A program made the translations under genes and the position numbers. A DNA stretch of 64,000 nt from Alteromonas sp. C1M14 (GTDB lineage Bacteria; Pseudomonadota; Gammaproteobacteria; Enterobacterales; Alteromonadaceae): positions 186,001-250,000 of the forward strand of contig NZ_JAHKQF010000015.1 of the NCBI RefSeq assembly GCF_018860965.1, given 5' to 3'. Under the pieces are notes generated by a model, which worked only from the letters and a program-made list of their open reading frames with translations, searched no databases and had not been told where the DNA came from. Below, in pieces: positions 37,368-46,216 of this stretch. The first letter of the stretch is position 1. The number at the start of each line of letters is the position of its first letter.

Positions 37368-37392
37368 AGGCCGGGTTACAGTAACCCGGCCT
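37368..37392. repeat. Perfect 25-base palindrome between convergent genes
   Basis: AGGCCGGGTTAC pairs perfectly with GTAACCCGGCCT around one base. It lies 10 bases after the serine-hydrolase stop and 7 bases before the glyA stop on the other strand. There is no T run after either arm, so if it terminates transcription it does so without a U tract. Confidence 0.75.
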
Positions 37393-37399
37393 AACAACT

Positions 37400-38653
37400 T
37401 TAGGCGTAAACCGGTCTTGCCGCAGTAAGAGTCGCAACCTGTTCTTTTATCTTGGTCGCGGTCCCTTCATCATCAGGGTTGTCCAATACCTCACACATCC
37501 ATGATGCCAATTGCTGGCAGTCATTTTCAGTAAACCCACGGGATGTCACCGCAGCGGTTCCAATACGAATACCACTGGTAACAAATGGAGATTGGGGATC
37601 ATTTGGGACGGTATTTTTATTTACCGTGATATTCACACTGCCCAATAGCGCATCGGCTTGCTTACCGGTCATTTTTTTATCGATAAGATCCACCAAGAAC
37701 ATATGATTTTCTGTTTTGCCAGATACCACTGAAAATCCGTGCTCAATGAATGTTTCCGCCATTTTCTTTGCATTGGCCAGCACCTGCTGCTGATACATTT
37801 TGTATTCCGGTGTCATGGCTTCTTTTAACGCCACAGCTTTAGCCGCGATAACATGCATCAATGGGCCCCCTTGAATACCAGGGAAAATTAACGAATTAAA
37901 CTTTTTCTCCAGCGCTGGGGCTGATTTACACAGAATTAAGCCACCTCTTGGGCCCCGCAGTGTTTTGTGCGTAGTGGTGGTGACCACATCTGCCACTTGC
38001 ACGGGGTTGGGATACAATCCAGCGGCAACCAATCCGGCTACGTGAGCCATATCGACCATCAGGTAAGCCCCGACACTGTCTGCAATATCACGGAATCGCT
38101 GCCAATCAATAACACGAGAATAAGCAGAAAAACCGGCCACAATCATTTTAGGCTGGTGTTTTTGTGCCAGTTGGGCCACCTGCGCAAAATCTATTTCGCC
38201 GGTTTGTGTATCTAATCCGTATTGCACGGCATGATAAAGCTTACCGGAAAAATTAGGCGCCGCTCCGTGGGTTAAATGGCCACCGTGATCAAGACTAAGG
38301 CCCAAAATGGTATCACCTGGCGACAGCAAAGCCATATATACAGCCGCATTGGCTTGGGAGCCTGAGTGTGGCTGTACGTTCGCGTAATCGGCCCCAAACA
38401 CGGCCTTTGCTCTATCAATAGCCAGTTGTTCAGCTTTGTCTACTTGCTCACACCCGCCATAATACCGCTTGGCAGGATAGCCCTCTGCGTACTTGTTGGT
38501 GAGTTGACTTCCCTGCGCTGCCATGACCGCCTTGCTCGTATAGTTTTCAGAGGCGATCAGTTCGACATGATCCTCTTGCCGTTGTGCCTCTAATTGCAAT
38601 ATTTCGGCAATATCTGCATCCACTTGCTCTAAAGAATTATTTAGCGTGCTCAT
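37400..38653 (-). CDS. glyA: Serine hydroxymethyltransferase, possibly a second copy
   Basis: A 417-residue PLP enzyme that interconverts serine and glycine with tetrahydrofolate. Motifs: [29 protein letters not shown] and the PLP lysine in [26 protein letters not shown] has Ile where the housekeeping enzyme has Gly. The N-terminal 20 residues ([18 protein letters not shown]) differ from the usual GlyA start, and a divergent LysR gene lies upstream, so it may be a regulated paralogue rather than the main copy. The ATG at 38653 has GGAG five bases upstream; a GTG two codons before lacks it. Confidence 0.93.
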   Translation of the reverse strand: MSTLNNSLEQVDADIAEILQLEAQRQEDHVELIASENYTSKAVMAAQGSQLTNKYAEGYPAKRYYGGCEQVDKAEQLAIDRAKAVFGADYANVQPHSGSQANAAVYMALLSPGDTILGLSLDHGGHLTHGAAPNFSGKLYHAVQYGLDTQTGEIDFAQVAQLAQKHQPKMIVAGFSAYSRVIDWQRFRDIADSVGAYLMVDMAHVAGLVAAGLYPNPVQVADVVTTTTHKTLRGPRGGLILCKSAPALEKKFNSLIFPGIQGGPLMHVIAAKAVALKEAMTPEYKMYQQQVLANAKKMAETFIEHGFSVVSGKTENHMFLVDLIDKKMTGKQADALLGSVNITVNKNTVPNDPQSPFVTSGIRIGTAAVTSRGFTENDCQQLASWMCEVLDNPDDEGTATKIKEQVATLTAARPVYA

Positions 38654-38730
38654 GTTCACTCCGTTGTGATTTGATTTTCTTTATGCTAGATGTACATATG
38701 CAATAAATAAAATTAATAATAAATATGGCA

Positions 38731-38744
38731 TCATAAGAATATGA
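38731..38744. promoter_or_regulatory. Candidate LysR-type operator between glyA and its divergent regulator
   Basis: TCATAAGAATATGA, a five-base inverted repeat with a four-base spacer, sits 34 bases before the LysR start in a 125-base AT-rich region. This is weak evidence and only a candidate. Confidence 0.3.
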
Positions 38745-38778
38745 AATAGCGAAAACCCTAACGCTTTGGAGAAAAAAC

Positions 38779-39639
38779 ATGAAAAACCTATCCGTCGATT
38801 TTCTGCGATCGTTTGTTACCATTGCACAAACGGGCAGTTACACGGTGTGTGCAGAGCGTTTAAAACGTACTCAACCGGCGATTAGTCTGCAAATCAAGAA
38901 ACTCGAAGAAACCGTGGGCGAAAAATTATTTACCCGGGAGGGTAATCGGTTAATGCTTACCCTAGCGGGCAGTAAACTACTAGAGTACGGTACCAAAATT
39001 CTCATGCTTAATGATCAAGCCATGGCGGAATTTGGCCGCCCTCAAATAAGTGGCAATATTAAATTGGGGATCCCCAGTGAGTTTTCCACCACCTTGATGC
39101 CAAAAATTATCCGTCGATTTACCCAGTCCTACCCTGAAATCTCCATGGAGGTGCATTGTGCATTGAGCAAAGATTTATTATGCGAACCACTAAAAAATCA
39201 GTTTGATTTGATTTTATCGTTACAAGAAGAGCCCGAACCAGATCAAGACGGCTATATTGTTACCGATGAATTGGTTTGGGTGGGGGGACAACGCTTCGTC
39301 AACAACATTCCCGACAAGCTTCCTTTAATTGCGGCGCCATCACCGTGTATTTATCGCAAACGGGCGACAAACTTATTAGCAAAAGTGAAAAAGCAATGGC
39401 AGGTGGTGTACACCATCGGTGATCTAAACGGCATTCAAACTGCAATCAACGAAGGGTTAGGGATCACGGTGCTGGCAAAAAGCACGGTACCTAGTGGCCT
39501 TTCCATTCTTTCCCCATCGCCAGGATTGCCTTCCCTTGGTCGCATTGGTGTCTGTTTGATTAACCCGCAGAAAGTGCATTCTGAAGCCATCGATTTACTG
39601 GCAAAAACCATTGCAACAGAATTAGCATCACATGCCTAA
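38779..39639 (+). CDS. LysR-family transcriptional regulator
   Basis: A 286-residue regulator. The winged helix-turn-helix occupies about residues 1-62 (FLRSFVTIAQTGSYTVCAERLKRTQPAISLQIKKLEE). The substrate domain begins near 85 with the IKLGIPSEFSTTLMPKIIRRF block. GGAG is seven bases before the ATG. It is divergent from the serine hydroxymethyltransferase gene, so control of that gene is the simplest guess; the effector is not known. Confidence 0.92.
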   Translation: MKNLSVDFLRSFVTIAQTGSYTVCAERLKRTQPAISLQIKKLEETVGEKLFTREGNRLMLTLAGSKLLEYGTKILMLNDQAMAEFGRPQISGNIKLGIPSEFSTTLMPKIIRRFTQSYPEISMEVHCALSKDLLCEPLKNQFDLILSLQEEPEPDQDGYIVTDELVWVGGQRFVNNIPDKLPLIAAPSPCIYRKRATNLLAKVKKQWQVVYTIGDLNGIQTAINEGLGITVLAKSTVPSGLSILSPSPGLPSLGRIGVCLINPQKVHSEAIDLLAKTIATELASHA

Positions 39640-39689
39640 ATGGGCCGCCTTGTGAATCACAAGTACGGCAAGTATTCTTTTGTTATCTG

Positions 39690-40319
39690 TTAGCGGGTGC
39701 CGAAAATTTTATCGCCTGCATCCCCTAGTCCAGGAAGAATATAGCCATTTTCATCCAGTTTATCGTCGACAGACGCGGTAAAAATAGCCACATCAGGGTG
39801 GGCCGTGGTTACCGCTTCAATGCCTTCTGGTGCGGCCACAAGAAACAAACCCATAATGCGGGTACACCCTTTTTGTTTTAGCAGATCAATAGTTGCAATG
39901 AGCGTACCGCCAGTGGCCAGCATGGGGTCAACAATAAGCGCCGTACGCTCATCAATATCTTTTACCACCTTATCGAAATAGGCCACAGGCTGCAGGGTGG
40001 TTTCATCACGGTATAACCCTACAACGCTGATTTTTGCATTAGGAATAAGTTGTAGAACCCCGTCTAACATCCCTAAGCCCGCGCGAAGAATAGGCACGAT
40101 GGTAATTTTCTTACCCTTGATTTGCTCTACATTTAGCGCTTCGCCGGTCCAGCCTTCAATTTTAGCTGTCTCTGTGGGTAATTCCCGCGTCGCCTCATAG
40201 GTCAGTAAATTGCCTATCTCACTGGCAAGCTCGCGAAAATCTTTACTGGAAATATTGGCTTCACGCATCAAACCAATTTTATGTTGAATAAGGGGGTGCT
40301 TTATTTCGTGAACAGACAC
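39690..40319 (-). CDS. upp: Uracil phosphoribosyltransferase
   Basis: Makes UMP from uracil and PRPP in pyrimidine salvage. The protein is 209 residues (E. coli 208) with VKHP-like start [24 protein letters not shown], the PRPP-binding loop [19 protein letters not shown] and the C-terminal [18 protein letters not shown]. The GTG at 40319 is preceded by AGGAGA with ideal spacing. An ATG eight codons upstream has no such site and adds residues absent from the family, so it was rejected. Confidence 0.97.
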   Translation of the reverse strand: MSVHEIKHPLIQHKIGLMREANISSKDFRELASEIGNLLTYEATRELPTETAKIEGWTGEALNVEQIKGKKITIVPILRAGLGMLDGVLQLIPNAKISVVGLYRDETTLQPVAYFDKVVKDIDERTALIVDPMLATGGTLIATIDLLKQKGCTRIMGLFLVAAPEGIEAVTTAHPDVAIFTASVDDKLDENGYILPGLGDAGDKIFGTR

Positions 40320-40630
40320 CAGATTCTCCTGTGTACGTGTCAAATATCAGTCGTGCTAATGATATAAACATCACCGTTTATGAAGGCGCACATTGCAATC
40401 ATAGCTCAAAAAATGCAAGTCATGCGCGACGACTATCAGGAATTTTAGCCATAGTCTGCGCATTATGAGGTGCCTCAAAACCGTTTTTACCCCAATTGGC
40501 CCAGCGCTGTTAAACCTGTGATTTAACACACTGGCCGGACAGTTTCTGACGTCTATCGCGAATACTTTGCTTTTTATCTACGTCGCTAGATAGTTTATGC
40601 TTAACGTTTCCCTAATAAGAGCACACTACA
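40320..40630. other. Intergenic region, upp to M20 peptidase gene (311 bases)
   Basis: No protein-coding gene is visible in this divergent region. It must hold the promoters for upp and for the M20 gene, though I cannot place them confidently. It holds a 7-base inverted repeat, TGTTAAA-N7-TTTAACA (40508-40528), a possible regulator site. Confidence 0.5.
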
Positions 40631-41926
40631 ATGAAAAAAAGCGCACTACTACTCGGATTATCTTTGCTCACCCATCAAGCCTTCGCCGCCCTGACGGAAA
40701 AAGAACAAGCCATGGTTGATTATATTAATCAATCAAACCCTAAAGCGCTGACACTGTTAGAAGATCTGGTCAATATTAACAGCGGTACGATGAATTTTGC
40801 CGGTGTGGAAAAAGTTGCCAATACCCTCATCCCCGAATTTAAAGCTTTAGGCTTTGATGCCCGCTTTGAAGAAGGCTCGGCCTTCAACCGAGCAGGTCAT
40901 TTGGTTGCCGAACTCCACGGTGGAACTGGCCCTAAGTTACTGCTCATCGGCCATTTAGATACGGTTTTTGAACCTGAAAGCCCGTTTCAAACGTTTGAAA
41001 AAATAAGCGATACCGTAGCGAAAGGCCCAGGCATTGCCGATATGAAAGGGGGCGATGTCATTATATTGCAGGCGTTACGGGCCCTTGATGCCACCGGCGA
41101 ACTAAAAGACATGAACATCATGGTGGTTATGACCGGCGATGAAGAGCTCAGTGGACGCCCGCTGGCGCTTTCAAAGAAAGCCCTTACTGACGGCGCAAAA
41201 TGGGCTGATATCGCCCTTGGCTTTGAAAATGGCGATGGCAACCCAGCCACGGCCAATGTATCACGTCGAGGCTCGGTCGACTGGACGCTCACGGTAAAAG
41301 GGGTGCCATCTCATTCATCACAGATCTTCAAAGATAGCGTAGGTGCAGGGTCGATTTATGAGGCATCTCGAATCTTAACCACCTTCTACAGCGAATTAAG
41401 AAGTGAGGAATTACTTACCTACAACCCGGGAAGAATTATGGGAGGTACTGACGTAACCCACGACAAAAAAAGCAATAGTGGTACCACCTTCGGTAAAAAC
41501 AACGTGGTCGCGGAAACCACCATTGTTACCGGAGATATCCGCGCGATTTCTGAAAAGCAGCTGACCCGCGTAAAACAAAAGATGTCAAAGATTGTTGCTG
41601 ACTCTTTACCTCAAACCCAAAGCCATATTGAATTTGGCGAAGGTTATCCAGCACTTGCCCCCACGGCGGGAAATAAAGCATTACTTGGTATCTACAGCAC
41701 GGTTAGTGAAGATCTTGGTCAGGGCGCTGTAGGAGCCGTGAACCCGCTAAACGCTGGGGCGGCAGATGTTTCCTTTACCTCTCAATACGTCGATATGGCC
41801 ATTGATGGCCTGGGCATGAGTGGTGCTGGCGCCCATACGGTAAAAGAAACGGGTATACTCAACGCGCTGCCAGCCCAATCAAAACGAGCGGCTGTTTTGC
41901 TTTATCGTTTAAAGCGTCAAGATTAA
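40631..41926 (+). CDS. Exported M20-family metallopeptidase (carboxypeptidase G2-like)
   Basis: A 431-residue protein with a signal peptide (about 1-19, HQAFA-AL). The zinc peptidase fold shows GHLDTVFEPESPF (zinc His and Asp), GIADMKGG (bridging Asp) and MTGDEELSG (catalytic Glu). The dimerisation domain has RRGSVDWTLTVKGVPSHSSQ. A GAGAHTVKETG motif near the end supplies the last zinc His. It would release C-terminal Glu or similar residues from peptides in the periplasm. It is followed 31 bases later by a second exported carboxypeptidase, probably one operon. Confidence 0.92.
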   Translation: MKKSALLLGLSLLTHQAFAALTEKEQAMVDYINQSNPKALTLLEDLVNINSGTMNFAGVEKVANTLIPEFKALGFDARFEEGSAFNRAGHLVAELHGGTGPKLLLIGHLDTVFEPESPFQTFEKISDTVAKGPGIADMKGGDVIILQALRALDATGELKDMNIMVVMTGDEELSGRPLALSKKALTDGAKWADIALGFENGDGNPATANVSRRGSVDWTLTVKGVPSHSSQIFKDSVGAGSIYEASRILTTFYSELRSEELLTYNPGRIMGGTDVTHDKKSNSGTTFGKNNVVAETTIVTGDIRAISEKQLTRVKQKMSKIVADSLPQTQSHIEFGEGYPALAPTAGNKALLGIYSTVSEDLGQGAVGAVNPLNAGAADVSFTSQYVDMAIDGLGMSGAGAHTVKETGILNALPAQSKRAAVLLYRLKRQD

Positions 41927-41957
41927 TAATAAAACCCTACTGGACAGAGGAATAGTC

Positions 41958-43511
41958 ATGAAATTATCACCCGTTAACGCGGCCCCGCTAATGTGTATCG
42001 GTGTACTTTTTACCGCTTTACTTTCCGCGCCACTACAGGCCCAAGAGAGTGAAAGCAACACCTACGCCCGTTCTGTGCCGGTGGAAACTGCAGTGACCAC
42101 CAAACATAAATCCACCATCAACGGCGAGCGGATAAACTATACGGCCACAATAGGTATGCAACCGGTATGGGATAAAACAGGTCAGCCAGTGGCCACGCTT
42201 CAGTATACCTATTACCAGCGAACCGATGTCAAAGCTGATCCGTCTCGCCCTTTACTCATTAGCTTTAACGGCGGACCAGGTTCGGCATCGGTATGGATGC
42301 ATATTGCCTACACTGGCCCTAAAGTTTTGAATATCGATGATGAAGGCTATCCTCTGCAACCCTATGGCGTAAAAGATAACCCATATTCAGTATTAGATGT
42401 GGCTGATATTGTGTACGTAAACCCAGTGAACACCGGATATAGCCGTGTGCTGCCCGACGCTGAAGGGAACATGCCTAGCAAGGAAAAGCAAAAAAGCATG
42501 TTCTTTGGGGTTAATGCCGACATCGAATATCTCGCCGAATGGCTCAATACTTTTGTAAGCCGGCAGAATCGCTGGCGTTCACCGAAGTTTTTGATCGGCG
42601 AAAGCTATGGTACCGCACGGGTTTCTGGGTTAGCGGCCGCGCTACAAGAACAACAATGGATGTATTTGAACGGAGTGATCCTAGTTTCTCCCACTGATTT
42701 GGGCATTAGTCGCGATGGCCCAGTAGACGCCGCCAATAGATTGCCCTACTTTGCCGCAGCCGCCTGGTATCACAATAAATTATCAGCGCAATACCAAAGT
42801 AAGCCACTTGAAGAGGTGTTACCAGAAGTAGAAGGGTTTGCGGTGAATACCTTACTGCCGGCATTAGCCAAAGGTGCATGGTTGACCGATAGCGAAAAGC
42901 AAGCCGTTGTTAAACAGTTTGCGGCTTATTCCGGTTTATCAGAAACCGAAATTTTGCAAAATAACTTAGATGTTAGCCCACGGTATTTTTGGAAAGCGCT
43001 GCTTCGCGATGAAGGTAAAACCATCGGGCGTTTGGACAGTCGATATTTAGGGTTAGACAAAAAAGAAAGCGGTGACAGACCTGACTATAATGCCGAGCTA
43101 AATGCTTGGCTGCATGCTTTCACCCCAGCCATTAATGACTATATTAAAAGCGACCTCAAATTCACCACCGACATTAAATATAATATGTTTGGTTCGGTGC
43201 ACCCTTGGGACAGAACCAACAATCACACCGGGGATGATTTACGTCACGCAATGGCTTCTAACCCCTATTTACATGTCATGATCCAATCTGGATACTACGA
43301 TGGTGCAACCAATTATTTTGACGCTAAATACACCATGCACCAGCTCGATCCAAGCGGAAAAATGAAACAGAGATTTGCATTTAAAGGGTATAGAAGTGGC
43401 CATATGATGTATTTACGTCACGAAGACCTCAAAACAGCGAATGACGACATCCGTACCTTTATCAGCGGTGCGCTACCGTCATCAACTACACCGGCGAAAT
43501 ACGAGCGTTAA
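41958..43511 (+). CDS. Exported S10-family serine carboxypeptidase
   Basis: A 517-residue protein with a signal peptide (about 1-29, APLQAQ). It is an alpha/beta hydrolase of the S10 family. The oxyanion block is FNGGPGSAS (103-111), the nucleophile is Ser216 in GESYGTAR, and the C-terminal His lies in YRSGHMMY, with an Asp in the preceding YDGATNYFDAKY region. S10 enzymes remove C-terminal residues at acidic to neutral pH and are abundant in marine bacteria. AGAGGAATAG is upstream of the ATG. It probably works with the M20 peptidase in outside peptide use. Confidence 0.92.
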   Translation: MKLSPVNAAPLMCIGVLFTALLSAPLQAQESESNTYARSVPVETAVTTKHKSTINGERINYTATIGMQPVWDKTGQPVATLQYTYYQRTDVKADPSRPLLISFNGGPGSASVWMHIAYTGPKVLNIDDEGYPLQPYGVKDNPYSVLDVADIVYVNPVNTGYSRVLPDAEGNMPSKEKQKSMFFGVNADIEYLAEWLNTFVSRQNRWRSPKFLIGESYGTARVSGLAAALQEQQWMYLNGVILVSPTDLGISRDGPVDAANRLPYFAAAAWYHNKLSAQYQSKPLEEVLPEVEGFAVNTLLPALAKGAWLTDSEKQAVVKQFAAYSGLSETEILQNNLDVSPRYFWKALLRDEGKTIGRLDSRYLGLDKKESGDRPDYNAELNAWLHAFTPAINDYIKSDLKFTTDIKYNMFGSVHPWDRTNNHTGDDLRHAMASNPYLHVMIQSGYYDGATNYFDAKYTMHQLDPSGKMKQRFAFKGYRSGHMMYLRHEDLKTANDDIRTFISGALPSSTTPAKYER

Positions 43512-43518
43512 CAGAAGC

Positions 43519-43542
43519 TGGCGGGTAGCACCATGCCCGCCA
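43519..43542 (+). terminator. Possible weak terminator after the S10 peptidase gene
   Basis: Seven-base arms TGGCGGG/CCCGCCA around a ten-base loop, followed by ATTCTTC. It starts eight bases past the stop. The T tract is poor, so termination would be partial. Confidence 0.4.
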
Positions 43543-43575
43543 ATTCTTCGATGTATTGACGCCCTTAACGATGTT

Positions 43576-44184
43576 ATGAATTATCTGGCCCATTTGTTTA
43601 TAGCCCAACCTACCGCTGACTCCTGTTTCGGTAATTTGCTTGGCGACTTTCAAAAAGGGGTGTGTCATCAACAGTTACCTAGCACCGTGCAAGCTGGGTT
43701 ACAAACTCATCTGCTCGTTGACAAATTTACTGACAGTCACCCTCTTACACGCTGGGCGAGACAACAGTTCAGTCCCCAACGTCGTCGGTTTGCTGGCGTC
43801 ACGCTGGATATTTTGTTTGATCACTTTCTTATCAACCATTGGTCGGATTTTTCTCATCTCTCACTGGAAGCGTTCTGCCTTTCACGCTATCGCATGTTGG
43901 AAAAACGGCTCGCCATGATGCCTCCTGCTATGCAGCGGGTGGTGACAAGTATGATAAATGAAGGTTGGTTAGACGTTTATCGCACCATCGAGGGGGTGGA
44001 TAAGGTGATCCACCGTACCGCTGCGCGGGTTAGGTTTGAAAACCAGTTTGCCAATAGTATTGAAGATGTCATGCCGCTGTACAACCAGTTAAATCACGAT
44101 TTCCCTGCTTTCTTTTGCCAGTTGCAACAACACATAAAAGAAAAGGGTCTAGAAGACCCTTTATCTCACTCACCATTAACCTAA
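43576..44184 (+). CDS. acpH: Acyl-carrier-protein phosphodiesterase
   Basis: A 202-residue protein of the AcpH family (DUF479). The start [13 protein letters not shown] is diagnostic. Further conserved blocks are [19 protein letters not shown] and [22 protein letters not shown] with the metal-binding His and Asp residues. It removes the 4'-phosphopantetheine from acyl carrier protein. The open frame runs back to 43441 inside the S10 gene, but residues before this ATG are non-homologous. The last four bases overlap the stop of minE on the opposite strand. Confidence 0.93.
   Translation: MNYLAHLFIAQPTADSCFGNLLGDFQKGVCHQQLPSTVQAGLQTHLLVDKFTDSHPLTRWARQQFSPQRRRFAGVTLDILFDHFLINHWSDFSHLSLEAFCLSRYRMLEKRLAMMPPAMQRVVTSMINEGWLDVYRTIEGVDKVIHRTAARVRFENQFANSIEDVMPLYNQLNHDFPAFFCQLQQHIKEKGLEDPLSHSPLT
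44142..44162 (-). terminator. minE terminator inside the acpH coding end
   Basis: Nine-base arms AAAGGGTCT/AGACCCTTT with a three-base loop, followed on the reverse strand by TCTTTT. It lies 19 bases past the minE stop and within the last codons of acpH on the forward strand. The reverse strand has the better T-rich tail. Confidence 0.7.
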
Positions 44185-44435
44185 TTTTCCGGCAAGGTAA
44201 TATTCAGCTCTAGCACACTGCAGTCATCGCTGTTTTCCAGTTGCACTGACACATCATCTTCGGCAATTTCTACATATTTACGTATCACCTGAAGGATCTC
44301 CTGTTGCATCATAGGAAGATAGTCAGGCTGAGACCGTTTTCTGCGCTCATGGGCAACGATGATCTGCAACCGTTCTTTGGCAACGGCCGCGGTATTTGGC
44401 TTCCCTTTCTTCAGCAGATAATCGAATATTCCCAT
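44181..44435 (-). CDS. minE: Cell-division topological factor MinE
   Basis: An 84-residue protein matching MinE in length and blocks: [11 protein letters not shown] (membrane/MinD contact), [16 protein letters not shown] (the MinD-binding helix that converts to a strand), and a C-terminal dimerisation domain with VIRKYVEI. It activates the MinD ATPase, producing pole-to-pole movement that places the septum at mid-cell. The stop of minD overlaps its ATG by one base. It is the last gene of minCDE. Confidence 0.96.
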   Translation of the reverse strand: MGIFDYLLKKGKPNTAAVAKERLQIIVAHERRKRSQPDYLPMMQQEILQVIRKYVEIAEDDVSVQLENSDDCSVLELNITLPEN

Positions 44436-45244
44436 TACTTACCCCCTAGCAATCGCTTGAAGAATCCTTTTTTCTGTACATCAAGAAAACGGTGTTCAAT
44501 GGTTTCACCTAACAGACGTTTCACCGCATCGGCATAGGCTTGGCCGGCATTAGATGCGTCATCAAGAATAACCGGCGAGCCCTGATTCGATGCTTTAAGT
44601 ACCGCTTCCGATTCGGGGATAACGCCTAGCAATGGTACCGCTAGAATTTCTTCCACATCGGCAACACTGAGCATTTCAGCCGTTTCTACTCGCTGCGGGT
44701 TATAACGTGTTAACAGTAGGTGTTCTTTTACTGATTTACCCTGTTCAGCACGCATGGATTTGCTTTGTAAAATACCTAAAATACGATCGGAATCTCGTAC
44801 TGACGACACTTCAGGGTTAGTGACAACAATGGCTTCATCAGCAAAATACAAGGCCATTTGCGCGCCCTGTTCAATTCCCGCCGGTGAATCACAAATAATA
44901 AATTCAAAATCTTCGGCTAAATCGTTCAGAACCTGTTGTACCCCTTCCATGGTCAACGCGTCTTTGTCACGAGTTTGAGAAGCCGGAAGAATAAACAGGT
45001 TATCGGTACGCTTATCTTTAATTAGCGCTTGGTTTAAGGTTGCCTCTTTATTGATCACATTCACAAAGTCATACACAACCCGACGCTCACAACCCATGAT
45101 CAAATCAAGGTTACGCAAGCCCACATCAAAATCAATCACCACGGTTTTGTGTCCAGCTAACGCCAGCCCGGTTGCAATGGCAGCGCTGGATGTGGTCTTA
45201 CCCACCCCACCTTTGCCAGATGTTACTACTATAATTTTCGCCAT
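44435..45244 (-). CDS. minD: Septum-site-determining ATPase MinD
   Basis: A 269-residue ATPase. The deviant Walker A motif [10 protein letters not shown] is at residues 10-19, [14 protein letters not shown] follows, and [15 protein letters not shown] is Walker B-like. The C-terminal amphipathic helix ([13 protein letters not shown]) anchors it to the membrane. MinD recruits MinC and MinE. It follows minC by 30 bases in one operon. Confidence 0.97.
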   Translation of the reverse strand: MAKIIVVTSGKGGVGKTTSSAAIATGLALAGHKTVVIDFDVGLRNLDLIMGCERRVVYDFVNVINKEATLNQALIKDKRTDNLFILPASQTRDKDALTMEGVQQVLNDLAEDFEFIICDSPAGIEQGAQMALYFADEAIVVTNPEVSSVRDSDRILGILQSKSMRAEQGKSVKEHLLLTRYNPQRVETAEMLSVADVEEILAVPLLGVIPESEAVLKASNQGSPVILDDASNAGQAYADAVKRLLGETIEHRFLDVQKKGFFKRLLGGK

Positions 45245-45274
45245 TTTTTAATCCCCAAACGTGTGGCGCCTTGA

Positions 45275-46024
45275 TCAATGAAGCTTTTCAACGACCAACG
45301 CATCCTCATGTAAATAAGCCTGTGCCGGTTGCTTCCAGCACTGTTGTTGTATGTTTTCCTGCATCACAAATCGTCCGGCAATGGAGACCAATTCCGCTTC
45401 CATCGTATGACAAAAAATGCGGGCTGCGGTATTCCCTTTTACGCCGGCTAATGCCCGCCCTCGTAAGGTACCATAAACATGGATGTTACCATCAGACAAT
45501 ATCTCGGCACCTTCACTTACCGCACCGATTATAACCAAATCGCACCCTTCTGCATAAACCTGCTGTCCTGACCGCACGGGACGAGAAACCATCTTGGCGG
45601 GTTTGACGGGCTCTGAAGTTGCTTTATTTATGGGGGCAGCCGTGACGTTGTCGTCACGGTTAGAAGATTCTGAGGTCTCAGATGGTTTTTCTGACTTTGG
45701 CGTAAGTGCTTTATCACTTAATTTACTTTGGCTAATATCAGCCATACCTAAATCGTTGATCACCCCTTTGAGTGCATCGGTGATCCCTTTTACAGCCATG
45801 GGTTGAAGCCCCTGGCGGCGACACAATACCACGAGTAATTCAAACTCGGTGGCCGACAAAGCAATACCAAGATGAATAATGAGCGATGAGCGGGTGAAAA
45901 AATGTGGCGCGCTGGCAACTTTGGCAGCCAACTGAGTTTCAAATTCATCGGGTTCAAACTGAATGACTTCCAACACTATGCTGGTAAGTGTGGTGCCTTT
46001 CATACGAAAGCACGATTCTGTCAT
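45275..46024 (-). CDS. minC: Septum-site-determining inhibitor MinC
   Basis: A 249-residue FtsZ inhibitor. The N-terminal domain (about 1-105, including PHFFTRSSLIIHLG) blocks FtsZ bundling. A low-complexity Ser/Thr/Lys linker (about 105-140) follows, and then the C-terminal beta-helix domain (VRSGQQVYAEGCDLVIIGAV to GNIHVYGTLRGRALAG) that binds MinD. AGGAT precedes the ATG by about eight bases. It heads the minCDE operon, running leftward. Confidence 0.96.
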   Translation of the reverse strand: MTESCFRMKGTTLTSIVLEVIQFEPDEFETQLAAKVASAPHFFTRSSLIIHLGIALSATEFELLVVLCRRQGLQPMAVKGITDALKGVINDLGMADISQSKLSDKALTPKSEKPSETSESSNRDDNVTAAPINKATSEPVKPAKMVSRPVRSGQQVYAEGCDLVIIGAVSEGAEILSDGNIHVYGTLRGRALAGVKGNTAARIFCHTMEAELVSIAGRFVMQENIQQQCWKQPAQAYLHEDALVVEKLH

Positions 46025-46216
46025 GTAGCATATCCTGAAGTTATGGTGAGTATCCCGCTTCCCTTTTGCGACGCAATAAGGAACGAGGTCTCAACTCTAC
46101 CAAAATCCAGGATCTGGGCAACCGAAAGGCGACTGACAGCCTCATGAGTGTTTATTTTTTATCCAAAAATGACGCCATTGCCGCCCTTTCCCGATAAAAT
46201 GGCGGCCTTTTACGGC

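Noticed and set aside
43441-43575. Upstream extension of acpH
   Set aside because: It runs inside the end of the S10 peptidase gene and its residues do not match AcpH; MNYLAHL at 43576 is the family start.
46180-46206. GCCGCC/GGCGGC hairpin after the ArdC-like stop
   Set aside because: Six-base arms with a 15-base loop and no T tract on the reverse strand; too weak to call a terminator.
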